From: Streptomyces capitiformicae
GTDB lineage: Bacteria; Actinomycetota; Actinomycetes; Streptomycetales; Streptomycetaceae
DNA length: 64,000 nucleotides
Reading direction: 5' to 3'
Assembly: GCF_002214185.1 (NCBI RefSeq)
Contig: NZ_CP022161.1
Location: forward strand, 8,997,486 to 9,061,485
Positions 1 to 8,244 of the stretch are shown one piece after another. Position numbers and translations under genes: made by a program. The notes under the pieces were generated by a model. It saw only the letters and a list, made by a program, of their open reading frames with translations, was not told the origin of the DNA and searched no databases. Every line of letters begins with the position of its first letter. Positions within the stretch are counted from its first letter, which is position 1.

Positions 1-2
1 CG

Positions 3-1865
3 CCCCTGGTCACCGAGCGGATCGCCAAGGAGAAACTGGACAACCGGACCGCCCTCGGGGTGCTGGCGTCGGACTGCCTCAGCTCCTCGGCGTACGGCAG
101 CGAGGAGATGCTGCGGGTGCTGGTCCCGGTGGTCGGCGTCGCCGCCTTCACCCTGCTGATGCCGGTGACCGGCGCCATCCTGTTCGTCCTCGTGCTGCTG
201 ACGCTCTGCTACAGCGACGTCGTCATGATCTACACGCGGGCGGGCGGCAGTTACGTCGTCGCCCGCGAGAACCTGGGACCCGACATCGCCCAGGTCGCGG
301 CGGTCGCCCTCCTCGTCGACTACGTCGTGACGGTCGCCGTCCAGGTCTCGGCGGGCACGAACGCGATCATCTCCCTCGCCCATCTGATCGGCGACGACTG
401 GACCGGCATCGACCACCTCCAACTCCCCATCAGCATCGGCGTCGTCCTGCTTCTCGCCTACGGCAACCTGCGCGGACTGCGTGAGGCCGGCCGGATGTTC
501 GCCCTGCCCGCCTACCTGTTCATGGCGGCCGTGGGGCTGATGCTCGTCATCGGGATCGCCCGCTGGGCCTTCGGCGACCTGCCGCACGCCGACCTCCACG
601 CGAGCGGCACCGTGCCCGTCGGCACGGCGGGGGACGGCTGGCTGTACGGCGCCTCGCTGTTCATGGTGCTCCGGGCGTTCGCCAACGGCGGCTCGTCCCT
701 GACCGGCCTGGAGGCGATCTCCAACGGCATCTCCGTCTTCCGGGAGCCACAGGGCCGCAACGCACGCCGCACACTGATCACCATGAGCTGCGTGCTCGGC
801 GTCCTGGTCCTGGGCGTCTCGGGCCTCGCCCACCTCACCCACGCGACCCCCTACACGGACGGCACCCCCACGGTCATCGCCCAGGAGGCCCACCTCGTCT
901 TCGGCGGCGACTCGTGGGGCAGCGCGGGCCTGGTCTTCGTCCAGCTGGCCACGGCCGTGATCCTCTACACCGGCGCCAACACCCCCTTCACCGGCTTTCC
1001 GTACCTCGCCAGCTTCGTGGCGGAGGACCGTTTCCTGCCCCGCCCGCTCACCCGCCGGGGACACCGGCTGGCCTTCTCCAACGGCATCATCACCCTCTCC
1101 GCCGTCGCGCTCGCCCTTCTGCTGGTGACCGACGCGAACGTCGACAAGCTCGTCGCGCTCTACGCCATCGGCGTGTTCACCGCGTTCACCATGACCGGCT
1201 CCGGACTCACCGCCCACCATCTGCGGCGCCGCGAACCGGGCCGCACATGGAAGATCGCCGTCAACGCGACCGCCGCGACCGTCTCCGCCGCAGTCGTCCT
1301 GATCTTCGCCGTCACCAAGTTCACCGAGGGCGCCTGGCTGGTCGTGGTCGTCTTCCCCGTCGGCGTCTGGGCCCTGGTCCGCGTCAACCGCGAATACCGC
1401 GCCGAATCGGCTGCCCTGGCGGCCCTCCCGCCGGCCGAACACAGCGACCGCCCCCGCTGGCGACACCACGTGGTCCTGGTCCTCGTCGACGCCTTCGACC
1501 CGGCGGCGTTCCACGCCCTGCGCTACGCCCACGAACTACGCCCGGACGAGGTACGGGCCGTCCACGTCGCCGTCGACACCACCCGCGCCCACCACCTGAC
1601 CCGGCGCTGGCGAGCCACTCACGCCACAGACGTCCCCCTCGAAGTCGTCGACTGCCCCGACCGCCGAGTCGCCCATACCCTGACCCGCCTCGCCACCGAG
1701 ACCACCGCCGACGGCCGCACGGCCCTGACCCTCCTCATCCCACACCGCACCTACCGCACGATCCTCGGCCGCCTCCTCCACAGCGGCACAGCCGAACACC
1801 TGGTCCACACCCTGGAGCAACTCCCATCGGTGGCGGTGACGATCCTGCCGTACCGGGTTCCCTAA
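3..1865 (+). CDS. APC-superfamily amino acid/polyamine permease, 5' truncated
   Basis: Membrane permease of the amino acid-polyamine-organocation type. The reading frame is open to the window edge (first residues PLVTERIAKEKLDNRTALGV), so the true start lies outside. The in-window part has about 11-12 hydrophobic segments and the helix-1 stretch SDCLSSSAYGSEEML typical of the family, where an unwound S-S-x-Y helix contacts substrate. The last 135 or so residues are hydrophilic and begin HHVVLVLVDAFDPAAFHAL, a cytoplasmic tail seen in many actinobacterial members. The substrate cannot be read from sequence. It lies upstream of, and on the same strand as, the GH15 gene, with a 184-bp gap carrying a dispersed repeat, so co-transcription is unlikely. 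Confidence 0.85.
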   Translation, partial: PLVTERIAKEKLDNRTALGVLASDCLSSSAYGSEEMLRVLVPVVGVAAFTLLMPVTGAILFVLVLLTLCYSDVVMIYTRAGGSYVVARENLGPDIAQVAAVALLVDYVVTVAVQVSAGTNAIISLAHLIGDDWTGIDHLQLPISIGVVLLLAYGNLRGLREAGRMFALPAYLFMAAVGLMLVIGIARWAFGDLPHADLHASGTVPVGTAGDGWLYGASLFMVLRAFANGGSSLTGLEAISNGISVFREPQGRNARRTLITMSCVLGVLVLGVSGLAHLTHATPYTDGTPTVIAQEAHLVFGGDSWGSAGLVFVQLATAVILYTGANTPFTGFPYLASFVAEDRFLPRPLTRRGHRLAFSNGIITLSAVALALLLVTDANVDKLVALYAIGVFTAFTMTGSGLTAHHLRRREPGRTWKIAVNATAATVSAAVVLIFAVTKFTEGAWLVVVVFPVGVWALVRVNREYRAESAALAALPPAEHSDRPRWRHHVVLVLVDAFDPAAFHALRYAHELRPDEVRAVHVAVDTTRAHHLTRRWRATHATDVPLEVVDCPDRRVAHTLTRLATETTADGRTALTLLIPHRTYRTILGRLLHSGTAEHLVHTLEQLPSVAVTILPYRVP

Positions 1866-1886
1866 CAAACAAGGGCCAGGGGGGGA

Positions 1887-1950
1887 GCGCCCCTAAGGGG
1901 CGCGGGGCTGTGCCGATATGCGGCTCCGCCGCGTGGGCGCGACAAGCCAC
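1887..1950. repeat. Dispersed intergenic repeat with GCGCCCC-TAA-GGGGCGC hairpin
   Basis: A perfect 7-bp stem with a 3-nt loop (1887-1903) is followed by the element GGGGCTGTGCCGATATGCGG and GCTCCGCCGCGTGGGCGCGA. Near-identical copies occur at 33850-33898 and, inverted, at 38393-38450. It may also act as the terminator of the upstream permease gene, although there is no T tract. Confidence 0.7.
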
Positions 1951-2049
1951 GGACGACCCGCAGCCGACCAACCACGGAAACCCCTACGGCGACAACTCGA
2001 ACGCCCCACCCCGAATGCCCGAATTCCAAGTCCCCCCGAAACTGACCCC

Positions 2050-3888
2050 ATGCCAGCACAACCCGCCGCCATCGAGGACTACGCCCTCATCGGCGACCTA
2101 TTGACCGCGGCCCTGGTCGGCAAAGACGGCAGCATCGACTGGCTCTGCCTCCCCCGCTTCGACTCACCCGCCTGCTTCGCCGCCCTCCTGGGCGACGAGG
2201 ACAACGGCCGCTGGCGCATCGCCCCGGCCGAGCAGGACGGCCCGTACCCCCGCCGCCGCTACCGGGACGACACCCTCGTCCTGGACACCGCATGGGAGAC
2301 ATCCACCGGCCAGGTCCTGATCACCGACTTCATGCCCCCAAGAGGCGAGGACGCCCCCTGCGTCGTCCGCATCGTCGAGGGCCTCTCCGGCACGGTCGAC
2401 ATGCGCATGGAGCTACGCCTCCGCTTCGACTACGGCCGGTTGCTGCCGTGGATGCGGCACAAGGACGGTCAGCTGACCGGCATCGCCGGACCCGACGCGG
2501 TGTGGCTGAGCACCCCCGTCCGGCTGACCGCACACGGCCCGGCCCACATCTCCTCCTTCCGGGTCACCCCGGGCGAACGCGTCCCGTTCGTGCTCGTCTG
2601 GCGCCCCTCCCACCTGCCGACCCCGGACCCGGTCGACCCCTTCGACGCGCTGCACGCCACGGAGGCGTACTGGAGGCTGTGGCTGCGCCGGCTGACATAC
2701 GACGGCCCGTACCGCGACGCCGTCGCCCGTTCGCTCATCACGCTCAAGGCCCTCACCTACGAGCCGACCGGCGGCATCGTCGCCGCGCCGACCACGTCCC
2801 TGCCGGAGGAGATCGGCGGAGTCCGCAACTGGGACTACCGCTACTGCTGGCTGCGCGACGCCGGGATGACCCTGGAGGCGCTGCTGCGCAGCGGGTTCAC
2901 CGCCGAGGCGGACGCCTGGCGGGGCTGGCTGGAGCGGGCGGTGGCGGGGCGGCCCGAGGACGTGCAGATCATGTACGGGATCGCGGGGGAGCGGCGGCTC
3001 ACCGAATGGGAGGTGGACTGGCTGCCGGGCTACGAGGGTTCGCGCCCGGTACGGATCGGCAACGCGGCCGCCGCCCAGCGGCAGCTCGACGTACCCGGCG
3101 AGGTCATGGACGCCATCCATCTGGCCGTCGGCTGCGGACTGCGCCCGCGCCGGCATCTGGTCGAACTGCAGGCGGTCCTCCTCGACCACCTGGAACAGGC
3201 GTGGCGCGAGCCCGACCAGGGCCTGTGGGAGACGCGGGGCGCCCCACGCCACTACACGCACTCCAAGGTGATGTGCTGGGTGGCCTTCGACCGGGCGGTG
3301 CGCCTGGCCGAGGACCACGCCCGCCCCGGCCCGGTGGAGCGGTGGCGGGAGGTCCGGGACCTCATCCACCGGGATGTCTGCGAGCGGGCCTTCGACCCGG
3401 AACGCGGCACCTTCACCCAGTCGTACGGCTCCCGCGAACTCGACGCCGCGCTGCTCCAGATCCCGCAGACCGGGTTCCTGCCGCCGGACGACCCCCGGGT
3501 GATCGGCACCGTCGATGCCGTGCGGCGCGAGCTGCTCACCGACGGGCTCGTGGCCCGCTACTCGGCGGGCCGCGCCGACTCCCCGGACGGCCTGCCCGGC
3601 GGCGAGGGCGCGTTCCTCGCCTGTTCCTTCTGGCTCGCGGACGCCCTGCTGCCGCTCGGCCGCGAGGACGAGGCCCGCGCCCTGTACGAGCGGCTGCTGA
3701 GCCTGCGCAACGACGTCGGACTGCTCGCCGAGGAGTACGACCCCCTCGCGCGCCGCCAACTCGGCAACTTTCCCCAGGCATTCACCCACGTCCCGCTCAT
3801 CCGGGTCGCCTACGAACTCGACCGCCACGCCACCCACGCCCGCCGCGGCCGCCCCACCGAGGCGCCGTCGCGGGCGGCGGAGGAGTGA
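2050..3888 (+). CDS. Glycoside hydrolase family 15 protein (glucoamylase/trehalase type)
   Basis: Predicted cytoplasmic (alpha/alpha)6-barrel glycosidase of 612 residues; family members hydrolyse trehalose or alpha-glucans. The N-terminal beta-sandwich opens with IEDYALIGDLLTAALVGKDG and SIDWLCLPRFDSPACF, the standard start of bacterial GH15 trehalases. Barrel motifs include GGVRNWDYRYCWLRDAG (about residues 257-273), GLWETRG (about 391) carrying the likely general acid Glu, and GEGAFLACSFWLADAL (about 518) carrying the likely general base Glu. ATG 2050 was chosen because it begins the conserved N terminus; the upstream in-frame extension is low-complexity. The channel gene follows immediately. 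Trehalase and glucoamylase activities cannot be separated here. Confidence 0.9.
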   Translation: MPAQPAAIEDYALIGDLLTAALVGKDGSIDWLCLPRFDSPACFAALLGDEDNGRWRIAPAEQDGPYPRRRYRDDTLVLDTAWETSTGQVLITDFMPPRGEDAPCVVRIVEGLSGTVDMRMELRLRFDYGRLLPWMRHKDGQLTGIAGPDAVWLSTPVRLTAHGPAHISSFRVTPGERVPFVLVWRPSHLPTPDPVDPFDALHATEAYWRLWLRRLTYDGPYRDAVARSLITLKALTYEPTGGIVAAPTTSLPEEIGGVRNWDYRYCWLRDAGMTLEALLRSGFTAEADAWRGWLERAVAGRPEDVQIMYGIAGERRLTEWEVDWLPGYEGSRPVRIGNAAAAQRQLDVPGEVMDAIHLAVGCGLRPRRHLVELQAVLLDHLEQAWREPDQGLWETRGAPRHYTHSKVMCWVAFDRAVRLAEDHARPGPVERWREVRDLIHRDVCERAFDPERGTFTQSYGSRELDAALLQIPQTGFLPPDDPRVIGTVDAVRRELLTDGLVARYSAGRADSPDGLPGGEGAFLACSFWLADALLPLGREDEARALYERLLSLRNDVGLLAEEYDPLARRQLGNFPQAFTHVPLIRVAYELDRHATHARRGRPTEAPSRAAEE

Positions 3889-3890
3889 CC

Positions 3891-4367
3891 GTGGTGCCCG
3901 GATTCCTCACGAGGGCCGTCGAGTTGCTGCTCGGCCGGGACGGCCGGGGCCGCCCGCTCCATCTGAAGGCGGCCGGCGGCGCCACGGCCGTCCTCGTCGT
4001 CGTGATGCTCCTCGGCTCGTGGGCGGTGATCGCCGCCGAACACGGAGCCAGGGGCGCCAACCTGACCTCGTACCCGAAGGCCCTGTGGTGGTCCATCGAG
4101 ACGGCCACCACCGTCGGCTACGGCGACTTCTACCCGGTGACCCTCTGGGGCCGTGTCGTCGGCGCGGTCGTCATGGTCGTCGGCATCACGACGTACGGCA
4201 TGGTCACGGCGGCCATTGCCGCGTGGTTCGTGGGCCGGGAGCAGAAGCGTCACCAACTCGCCCACAGAGCCCATGAGTTGTGCGACGAGACCGCCCACGC
4301 CCTGCACGAGCGGTTCGACCGCCTGGAGCGGATGGTCGCGAGCCGTGGCGAGGAGGACCGGAACTGA
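3891..4367 (+). CDS. Two-TM potassium channel family protein
   Basis: Small KcsA-like ion channel subunit of 158 residues. It has a first membrane helix (about 24-44), a pore loop with the selectivity signature TTVGYGDFYP (TVGYG filter, about residue 73), a second helix (VVGAVVMVVGITTYGMVTAA), and a charged, probably helical C-terminal tail from about 115. The start is uncertain: GTG 3885 overlaps the preceding stop, but GGAGGA at 3879-3884 is better spaced for GTG 3891 or 3894. It abuts the GH15 gene and is almost certainly co-transcribed with it. A functional link between the two is not evident. Confidence 0.88.
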   Translation: MVPGFLTRAVELLLGRDGRGRPLHLKAAGGATAVLVVVMLLGSWAVIAAEHGARGANLTSYPKALWWSIETATTVGYGDFYPVTLWGRVVGAVVMVVGITTYGMVTAAIAAWFVGREQKRHQLAHRAHELCDETAHALHERFDRLERMVASRGEEDRN

Positions 4368-4380
4368 CCACCCCTCGGAC

Positions 4381-4618
4381 TCAGATCCAGCCGTCCAGTG
4401 ACTTCACGAAGCCGGCGAAGTCGTCGCGGGCGGCGTCCTTGGCGGCGACGAACACGCTCGGACCCAGGCCTCGCTGCCACCGGGAGGGAGAGGGCCGGCG
4501 CGCCGAGCGAATGCGCGACGGCCGGCTCGGCATCGCCGCGCAGGTCCACGGCGACGACCCGGTAGCCGCGCTCGGCGAGCGCCGGGCCGACGCGGCGCAC
4601 CATCCTCCGCGACGGGCC
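4381..4618 (-). pseudogene. Decayed alpha/beta-hydrolase remnant
   Basis: Two fragments in different minus-strand frames resemble parts of one hydrolase. The first (about 4500-4618) reads RRVGPALAERGYRVVAVDLR, the strand/helix before the nucleophile elbow. The second (4381-4467) reads VFVAAKDAARDDFAGFVKSL and ends in a TGA at 4381-4383. The nucleophile and the central part are missing. It looks like an internally deleted, frameshifted gene. Identification rests on short motifs only. Confidence 0.45.
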
Positions 4619-4629
4619 CGCAGAAGCGC

Positions 4630-5112
4630 TTACTCCTCCACGTGCTGGTTCTCCGCATCGAACATCCACCGCTGCTTCTCCAACTCATAGGTGAGGGAGA
4701 TCAGCAGGTCCTGCGTCACCCTGTCCGCGTCCTCCGTGGCGTCGATACGCCCGCGCAGCCGCCCGATGGCCGTCTCCAGCGCCTCCACCAGGAGCCGTAC
4801 CACCTCGGTGTCCCGCAGCCAGCCGTCCTTCGTCCCCTGCAGGGCGAACCGTGCCGCGACGGTCTCGGGGCGGCCGTCGGGGGCGACGCCGAGCGCGGCC
4901 GCGCGTTCGGCGACCTGGTCGGCGTACGACCGTGCCGTCGAGACCACCTCGTCGAGCTGGAGGTGGATCGAGCGGAACCTAGGGCCCACGATGTTCCAGT
5001 GGGCCTGCTTACCGATCAGCGAGAGCCCCAGCAGGTCCACGAGACTCTCCTGAAGTGCCTCCCCGGCGACCCTACGGGCGGGCTCGGGCAGGGTGCTCCT
5101 CACCGTCGTCAT
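4630..5112 (-). CDS. dps: Dps-family ferritin-like DNA-protecting protein
   Basis: Starvation/stress mini-ferritin of 160 residues, expected to assemble into a dodecamer that oxidises and stores iron and may bind the nucleoid. The four-helix ferritin fold is clear, with the signature GKQAHWNIVGPRFRSIHLQL containing ferroxidase ligands H38 and H50 and followed by D54/E55. No long lysine-rich tail is present, so strong DNA binding is not assured. It reads away from the 18-bp repeat array at 5141-5212, which lies in its upstream region. It sits next to a WhiB-type gene on the same strand. Confidence 0.9.
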   Translation of the reverse strand: MTTVRSTLPEPARRVAGEALQESLVDLLGLSLIGKQAHWNIVGPRFRSIHLQLDEVVSTARSYADQVAERAAALGVAPDGRPETVAARFALQGTKDGWLRDTEVVRLLVEALETAIGRLRGRIDATEDADRVTQDLLISLTYELEKQRWMFDAENQHVEE

Positions 5113-5140
5113 GACGTGTTACTCCCCTTTACTCCCTCAT

Positions 5141-5212
5141 CGCCTCATGCCGCGCGATCGCCTCATGCCGCGCGATCGCTGTGCGTCGGACGATCGCTGT
5201 GCGTCGGACGAT
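5141..5212. repeat. Four tandem 18-bp units (two A, two B) spanning the whiB-like stop codon
   Basis: Units at 5141-5158 and 5159-5176 read CGCCTCATGCCGCGCGAT. Units at 5177-5194 and 5195-5212 read CGCTGTGCGTCGGACGAT. All four end in GCGAT or ACGAT. On the minus strand the B units encode two copies of a six-residue DRPTHS-type repeat at the C terminus of the WhiB-like protein, and the array runs past its TGA (5163-5165) toward dps. Confidence 0.85.
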
Positions 5213-5471
5213 CGTCATGTGCCGGGCGTCGTCGTCGGCGTTCGCGGTCCTTGCGGAGCAGTGCGGTGCGCTCGTCCTCGCCCATGCCGCCCCACACGCC
5301 GGCCGTCTGCCCGCTGCCGAGCGCCCAGTTCAGGCAATCGCTCGTCACCGGGCAGCGGGCGCAGACGCGCTTGGCGGCGGCGATGTCGTCGAGCGCCGGT
5401 CCTGTGGTGCCCACGGGGAAGAACAGTTCGGGGTCCTCTCCCACGCAGGCCGCTTCCCGCAACCACTCCAT
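5163..5471 (-). CDS. WhiB-family (Wbl) iron-sulfur transcriptional regulator
   Basis: Actinobacteria-specific [4Fe-4S] regulator of 102 residues that would act by binding a sigma-factor region 4. The four cluster cysteines are C9, C37, C40 and C46, in the context CARCPVTSDCLNWAL, followed by the beta-turn GVWGGMGEDER and a basic, Arg-rich DNA-contacting tail. The start ATG 5471 (MEWLREAACVGEDPELFFP) matches the usual Wbl N terminus; the longer upstream frame is not conserved in character. The extreme C terminus has duplicated hexapeptides from the 18-bp repeats. I cannot assign it to a named Wbl member. Confidence 0.9.
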   Translation of the reverse strand: MEWLREAACVGEDPELFFPVGTTGPALDDIAAAKRVCARCPVTSDCLNWALGSGQTAGVWGGMGEDERTALLRKDRERRRRRPAHDDRPTHSDRPTHSDRAA

Positions 5472-5545
5472 GCGGGGCCGGGTGCCCAGGACGGATGGGG
5501 GAAAACACGGCATCCGGGCCCGGCGGAGCCGAGCCCTCCGGAGTG

Positions 5546-6355
5546 TCAGCGGGCCAGTACGCCGTCCACGAACTCCTTGACGTGCGACAGGACTTCGTCC
5601 TTGTTCGTCTCGTTGAACACCTCGTGCCGGGCGCCCGGATACACCCGCTCGGTCCAGTCGACGCCGCGGAACTCCTCGATGCCCGTACGGCTGCCGGCCA
5701 GCGGCACGATCCGGTCGTCGTCGCCGTGCATCCACAGCAACGGGAGCGAACCGATGCTCCCGCCCTTGGAGATCGTCTCCAGCATGCGGCCCCAGGCCTC
5801 CAACGTCGGCCGCTTGAACGGGCCGTGCCACACCAGCGGATCGTTCGCGTACGCGGCCCCGACCGCCGCGTCGCGCGAGAGCTGCTTCGGATCGAGCGGG
5901 ATGTTGGGCACCTCCGGCGGCGCCAACAGCACCCCCAGCGGCTCCCAGATGCCGATCACCGGGCCGGACAGGACGAGCGCGGTGAGCCCGGCACCGTACC
6001 GCTGGGCGTACCGTGCGGCGATCAGCCCACCCATGGAGTGGCCGATCAGCACCAGCGGCACCCCCGGGTACGCGGTCCGGGCCAACTGCTCCACCGCGTG
6101 CACATCGGCGACCACGTCCTCGAAGTCCTCGATCAGCACCCGCTCGCCGGCCGACCTGCCGTGCCCCATGTGGTCGGGGCCGAACACCGCCGCCCCGTGG
6201 GCGACCAGGGTGTCGGCCACATGCTCGTACCGGCCGATGTGTTCGCCGTAGCCGTGGACCAGGAGCGCGATGTACCTCGGGTCCTCGCACGGCCACTCCC
6301 GTGCGGTGACACCGCCCCGGGTACCGGCGAAGGTGTGCTCGCGCGAGTCGGCCAT
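5546..6355 (-). CDS. Alpha/beta hydrolase, monoacylglycerol lipase-like (serine aminopeptidase S33 family)
   Basis: Soluble hydrolase of 269 residues resembling monoacylglycerol lipases. It has the oxyanion region LLVHGYGEHIGRYEHVA, the lid-side motif DHMGHGRSAG, the nucleophile elbow GHSMG with Ser107, an acid in WMHGDDDRIVPLAGS (about 210), and a histidine in YPGARHEVFNE (about 243). The triad is therefore complete. ATG 6355 gives the conserved N terminus. It stands alone between the Wbl gene and the divergently transcribed exporter gene. The substrate (lipid monoester or other ester) is inferred only from family resemblance. Confidence 0.87.
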   Translation of the reverse strand: MADSREHTFAGTRGGVTAREWPCEDPRYIALLVHGYGEHIGRYEHVADTLVAHGAAVFGPDHMGHGRSAGERVLIEDFEDVVADVHAVEQLARTAYPGVPLVLIGHSMGGLIAARYAQRYGAGLTALVLSGPVIGIWEPLGVLLAPPEVPNIPLDPKQLSRDAAVGAAYANDPLVWHGPFKRPTLEAWGRMLETISKGGSIGSLPLLWMHGDDDRIVPLAGSRTGIEEFRGVDWTERVYPGARHEVFNETNKDEVLSHVKEFVDGVLAR

Positions 6356-6538
6356 GGCTTCTCCCACTGGGTCGGTGAAGGTACCCCGGGGATCTTGCCA
6401 GGCGGCCCGGCGCTGGTCCATGGTGCCGAGCGCCGCAGGCCGGAACCGGTGCCGGAATCCCGCACCGTCGGTGGCAGGGGACACCAGGCGAGACGCTCCT
6501 GTCGCACTCCGATAGGTGGGCATAGCATCGGACTCCGC

Positions 6539-7312
6539 ATGAACACGATGACTCTCTGGCACCTGTCCGCGGCCGAGTTCGCGATCCTCGCCTTCGCCGC
6601 TCTGCTCGTCGGCTTCTCGAAGACCGCTGTGAGCGGTGCCAACACGGTCAGTCTCGCGATCTTCGCGGCGGTCCTGCCCGCCCGCGCCTCGACGGGTGTC
6701 CTGCTGCCGCTCCTGATCGTCGGCGACGTCCTCGCCGTGCTGACCTACCGCCGGCACGCCCACTGGCCCACCCTCTGGCGGCTGTTCCCGGCGGTCGGCG
6801 CGGGCGTCGTGTTCGGCACGCTGTTCCTGATGTGGGCGGACGACCAGATCGTACGGACCTCGATCGGCGCGATCCTGCTGCTGATGACGGCCGTCACAGT
6901 CTGGCGCCGCCGCACCGCCGACAAGGAGGACGAACCGGACGCGGTCACGACCCGCGCCGGCCGCGCGAAGGCCCGCTCGTACGGCGTGCTCGGCGGCTTC
7001 ACCACCATGGTCGCCAACGCCGGCGGCCCCGTGATGTCCATGTACCTGCTCTCGGCCGGCTTCCGGAAGCTCGGCTTCCTGGGCACGTCGGCCTTCTTCT
7101 TCCTGATCGTCAACGTCTCCAAGGTGCCCTTCAGCGTGGGCCTCGGCCTCATCGACGGCCCGTCCCTGCTGCTGGACGCGGCGCTCGCCCTGTTCGTCCT
7201 GCCGGGCGCGCTGCTCGGCAAGTGGGCGGTGGACCGCATCAACCAGCGGCTGTTCGAGCAGATCGTGATCGCCGCGACGGTCGTGGGCGGCTTGCAGCTA
7301 CTGCTGCGCTGA
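6539..7312 (+). CDS. TauE/SafE (DUF81) family membrane exporter
   Basis: Integral membrane protein of 257 residues with about eight hydrophobic segments in the two-repeat TauE/SafE arrangement. The repeat motifs are LLVGFSKTAVSGANTVSLAI near the N terminus and GGFTTMVANAGGPVMSMYLL in the second half. The family moves sulfite, sulfonates or related anions across the membrane; the substrate here is unknown. ATG 6539 precedes MNTMTLWHLSAAEF. It is divergent from the hydrolase gene, and its last 15 bp overlap the 3' end of the opposite-strand HAD gene. Confidence 0.85.
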   Translation: MNTMTLWHLSAAEFAILAFAALLVGFSKTAVSGANTVSLAIFAAVLPARASTGVLLPLLIVGDVLAVLTYRRHAHWPTLWRLFPAVGAGVVFGTLFLMWADDQIVRTSIGAILLLMTAVTVWRRRTADKEDEPDAVTTRAGRAKARSYGVLGGFTTMVANAGGPVMSMYLLSAGFRKLGFLGTSAFFFLIVNVSKVPFSVGLGLIDGPSLLLDAALALFVLPGALLGKWAVDRINQRLFEQIVIAATVVGGLQLLLR

Positions 7313-8143
7313 GCCGCTCAGCAGGGCGGGCAGGTCCGCGAAGGAATCGATCACATGGTCGGGTCTGCCGCTCGCCGCCCGATGGGTCTCCGGCAGATAT
7401 TTGCCGGTCCGCACAAGGACTCCGGTGACCCCGGCCCGCTGCGCCGCCAGCACATCGGACTCGATGTCGTCGCCCACCATCAGCGCCTCCTCTGCGCCGA
7501 CGCCCACGTGCGCCAGTGCCGCCTCGAAGAACGCCGGCGCCGGCTTCCCGGTGATCTCGGCCTCGGTACGGGCGGCCTGCTCCAGCCCTGCGAGGAACGC
7601 ACCGGCGTCCAGTTGCAGCCCCTCGTCCGTCCGCCAGTAGAGATTGCGGTGCATCGCGACCAGCCGGGCACCGCGCTGAAGGTGCCCGAAGGCCCGGTTG
7701 AGCGAGGCGTAGTCGAACTCGGGACCGGCACCACCGACGATCACGACATCCGGCACGGTGTCGGTGTCTTCGACGTCGATGTCCTTGACGTCGATGTCCT
7801 CGAAGTCCATGTCCTGGGAGTCGACCACGTTCACTTCGGCGAGGTCCTCGCGGATGTCACCGCTGTTCAGCAGCGCGCAGCGCGCCCCGGGACAGTGCGC
7901 GGCGAGGTACGCGGCGGTCACGGAGGGCGCGGTCAGGATGTCCTCGGCGCTCACCGGGAACCCCGCGCCGCCCAGCGTCTCGGCGATCGACGCACGGGTG
8001 CGGGACGTCGTGTTGGTGACCAGGGCGACCGCCAGACCGGCCCCGCGGATCTCCGCCAACGCCTCGACCGCGCCGGGCAGCGGCTTCCACGAGACGGTGA
8101 GCACTCCGTCGATGTCGATGAGGACGGCACGTTTCGAGGCCAT
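7298..8143 (-). CDS. HAD-IIA family hydrolase (NagD/phosphatase-like)
   Basis: Haloacid-dehalogenase phosphatase of 281 residues. Motif I is LIDIDGVL (D10 nucleophile, D12 acid), motif II is VALVTNTTSR, the C2-type cap lies in the middle, and motif IV is EEALMVGDDIESDVLAAQRAG with the Mg-binding DD. A low-complexity acidic insert rich in D-I-D/D-V-D repeats occurs at roughly residues 105-126, just before PDVVIVGGAGPEFDY, where relatives normally have a short linker. GKP in ITGKPAPAFF is the usual HAD-IIA lysine motif. It converges on the TauE/SafE gene with a 15-bp tail overlap. The substrate is unknown. Confidence 0.88.
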   Translation of the reverse strand: MASKRAVLIDIDGVLTVSWKPLPGAVEALAEIRGAGLAVALVTNTTSRTRASIAETLGGAGFPVSAEDILTAPSVTAAYLAAHCPGARCALLNSGDIREDLAEVNVVDSQDMDFEDIDVKDIDVEDTDTVPDVVIVGGAGPEFDYASLNRAFGHLQRGARLVAMHRNLYWRTDEGLQLDAGAFLAGLEQAARTEAEITGKPAPAFFEAALAHVGVGAEEALMVGDDIESDVLAAQRAGVTGVLVRTGKYLPETHRAASGRPDHVIDSFADLPALLSGSAQQ

Positions 8144-8244
8144 ACCCGGACGATACCCACGTATATCCACGGGGTCCCGGGAGCCACGGCAGACGCGTCG
8201 CACTGGCGTCCTACTCGTCAGGCCGCCCCCGTACGCTCGACGTC

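Noticed and set aside
8144..8244. Cobalamin riboswitch upstream of cobK
   Set aside because: No B12-box-like conserved segment or extended structured leader is visible in the 101-bp gap.
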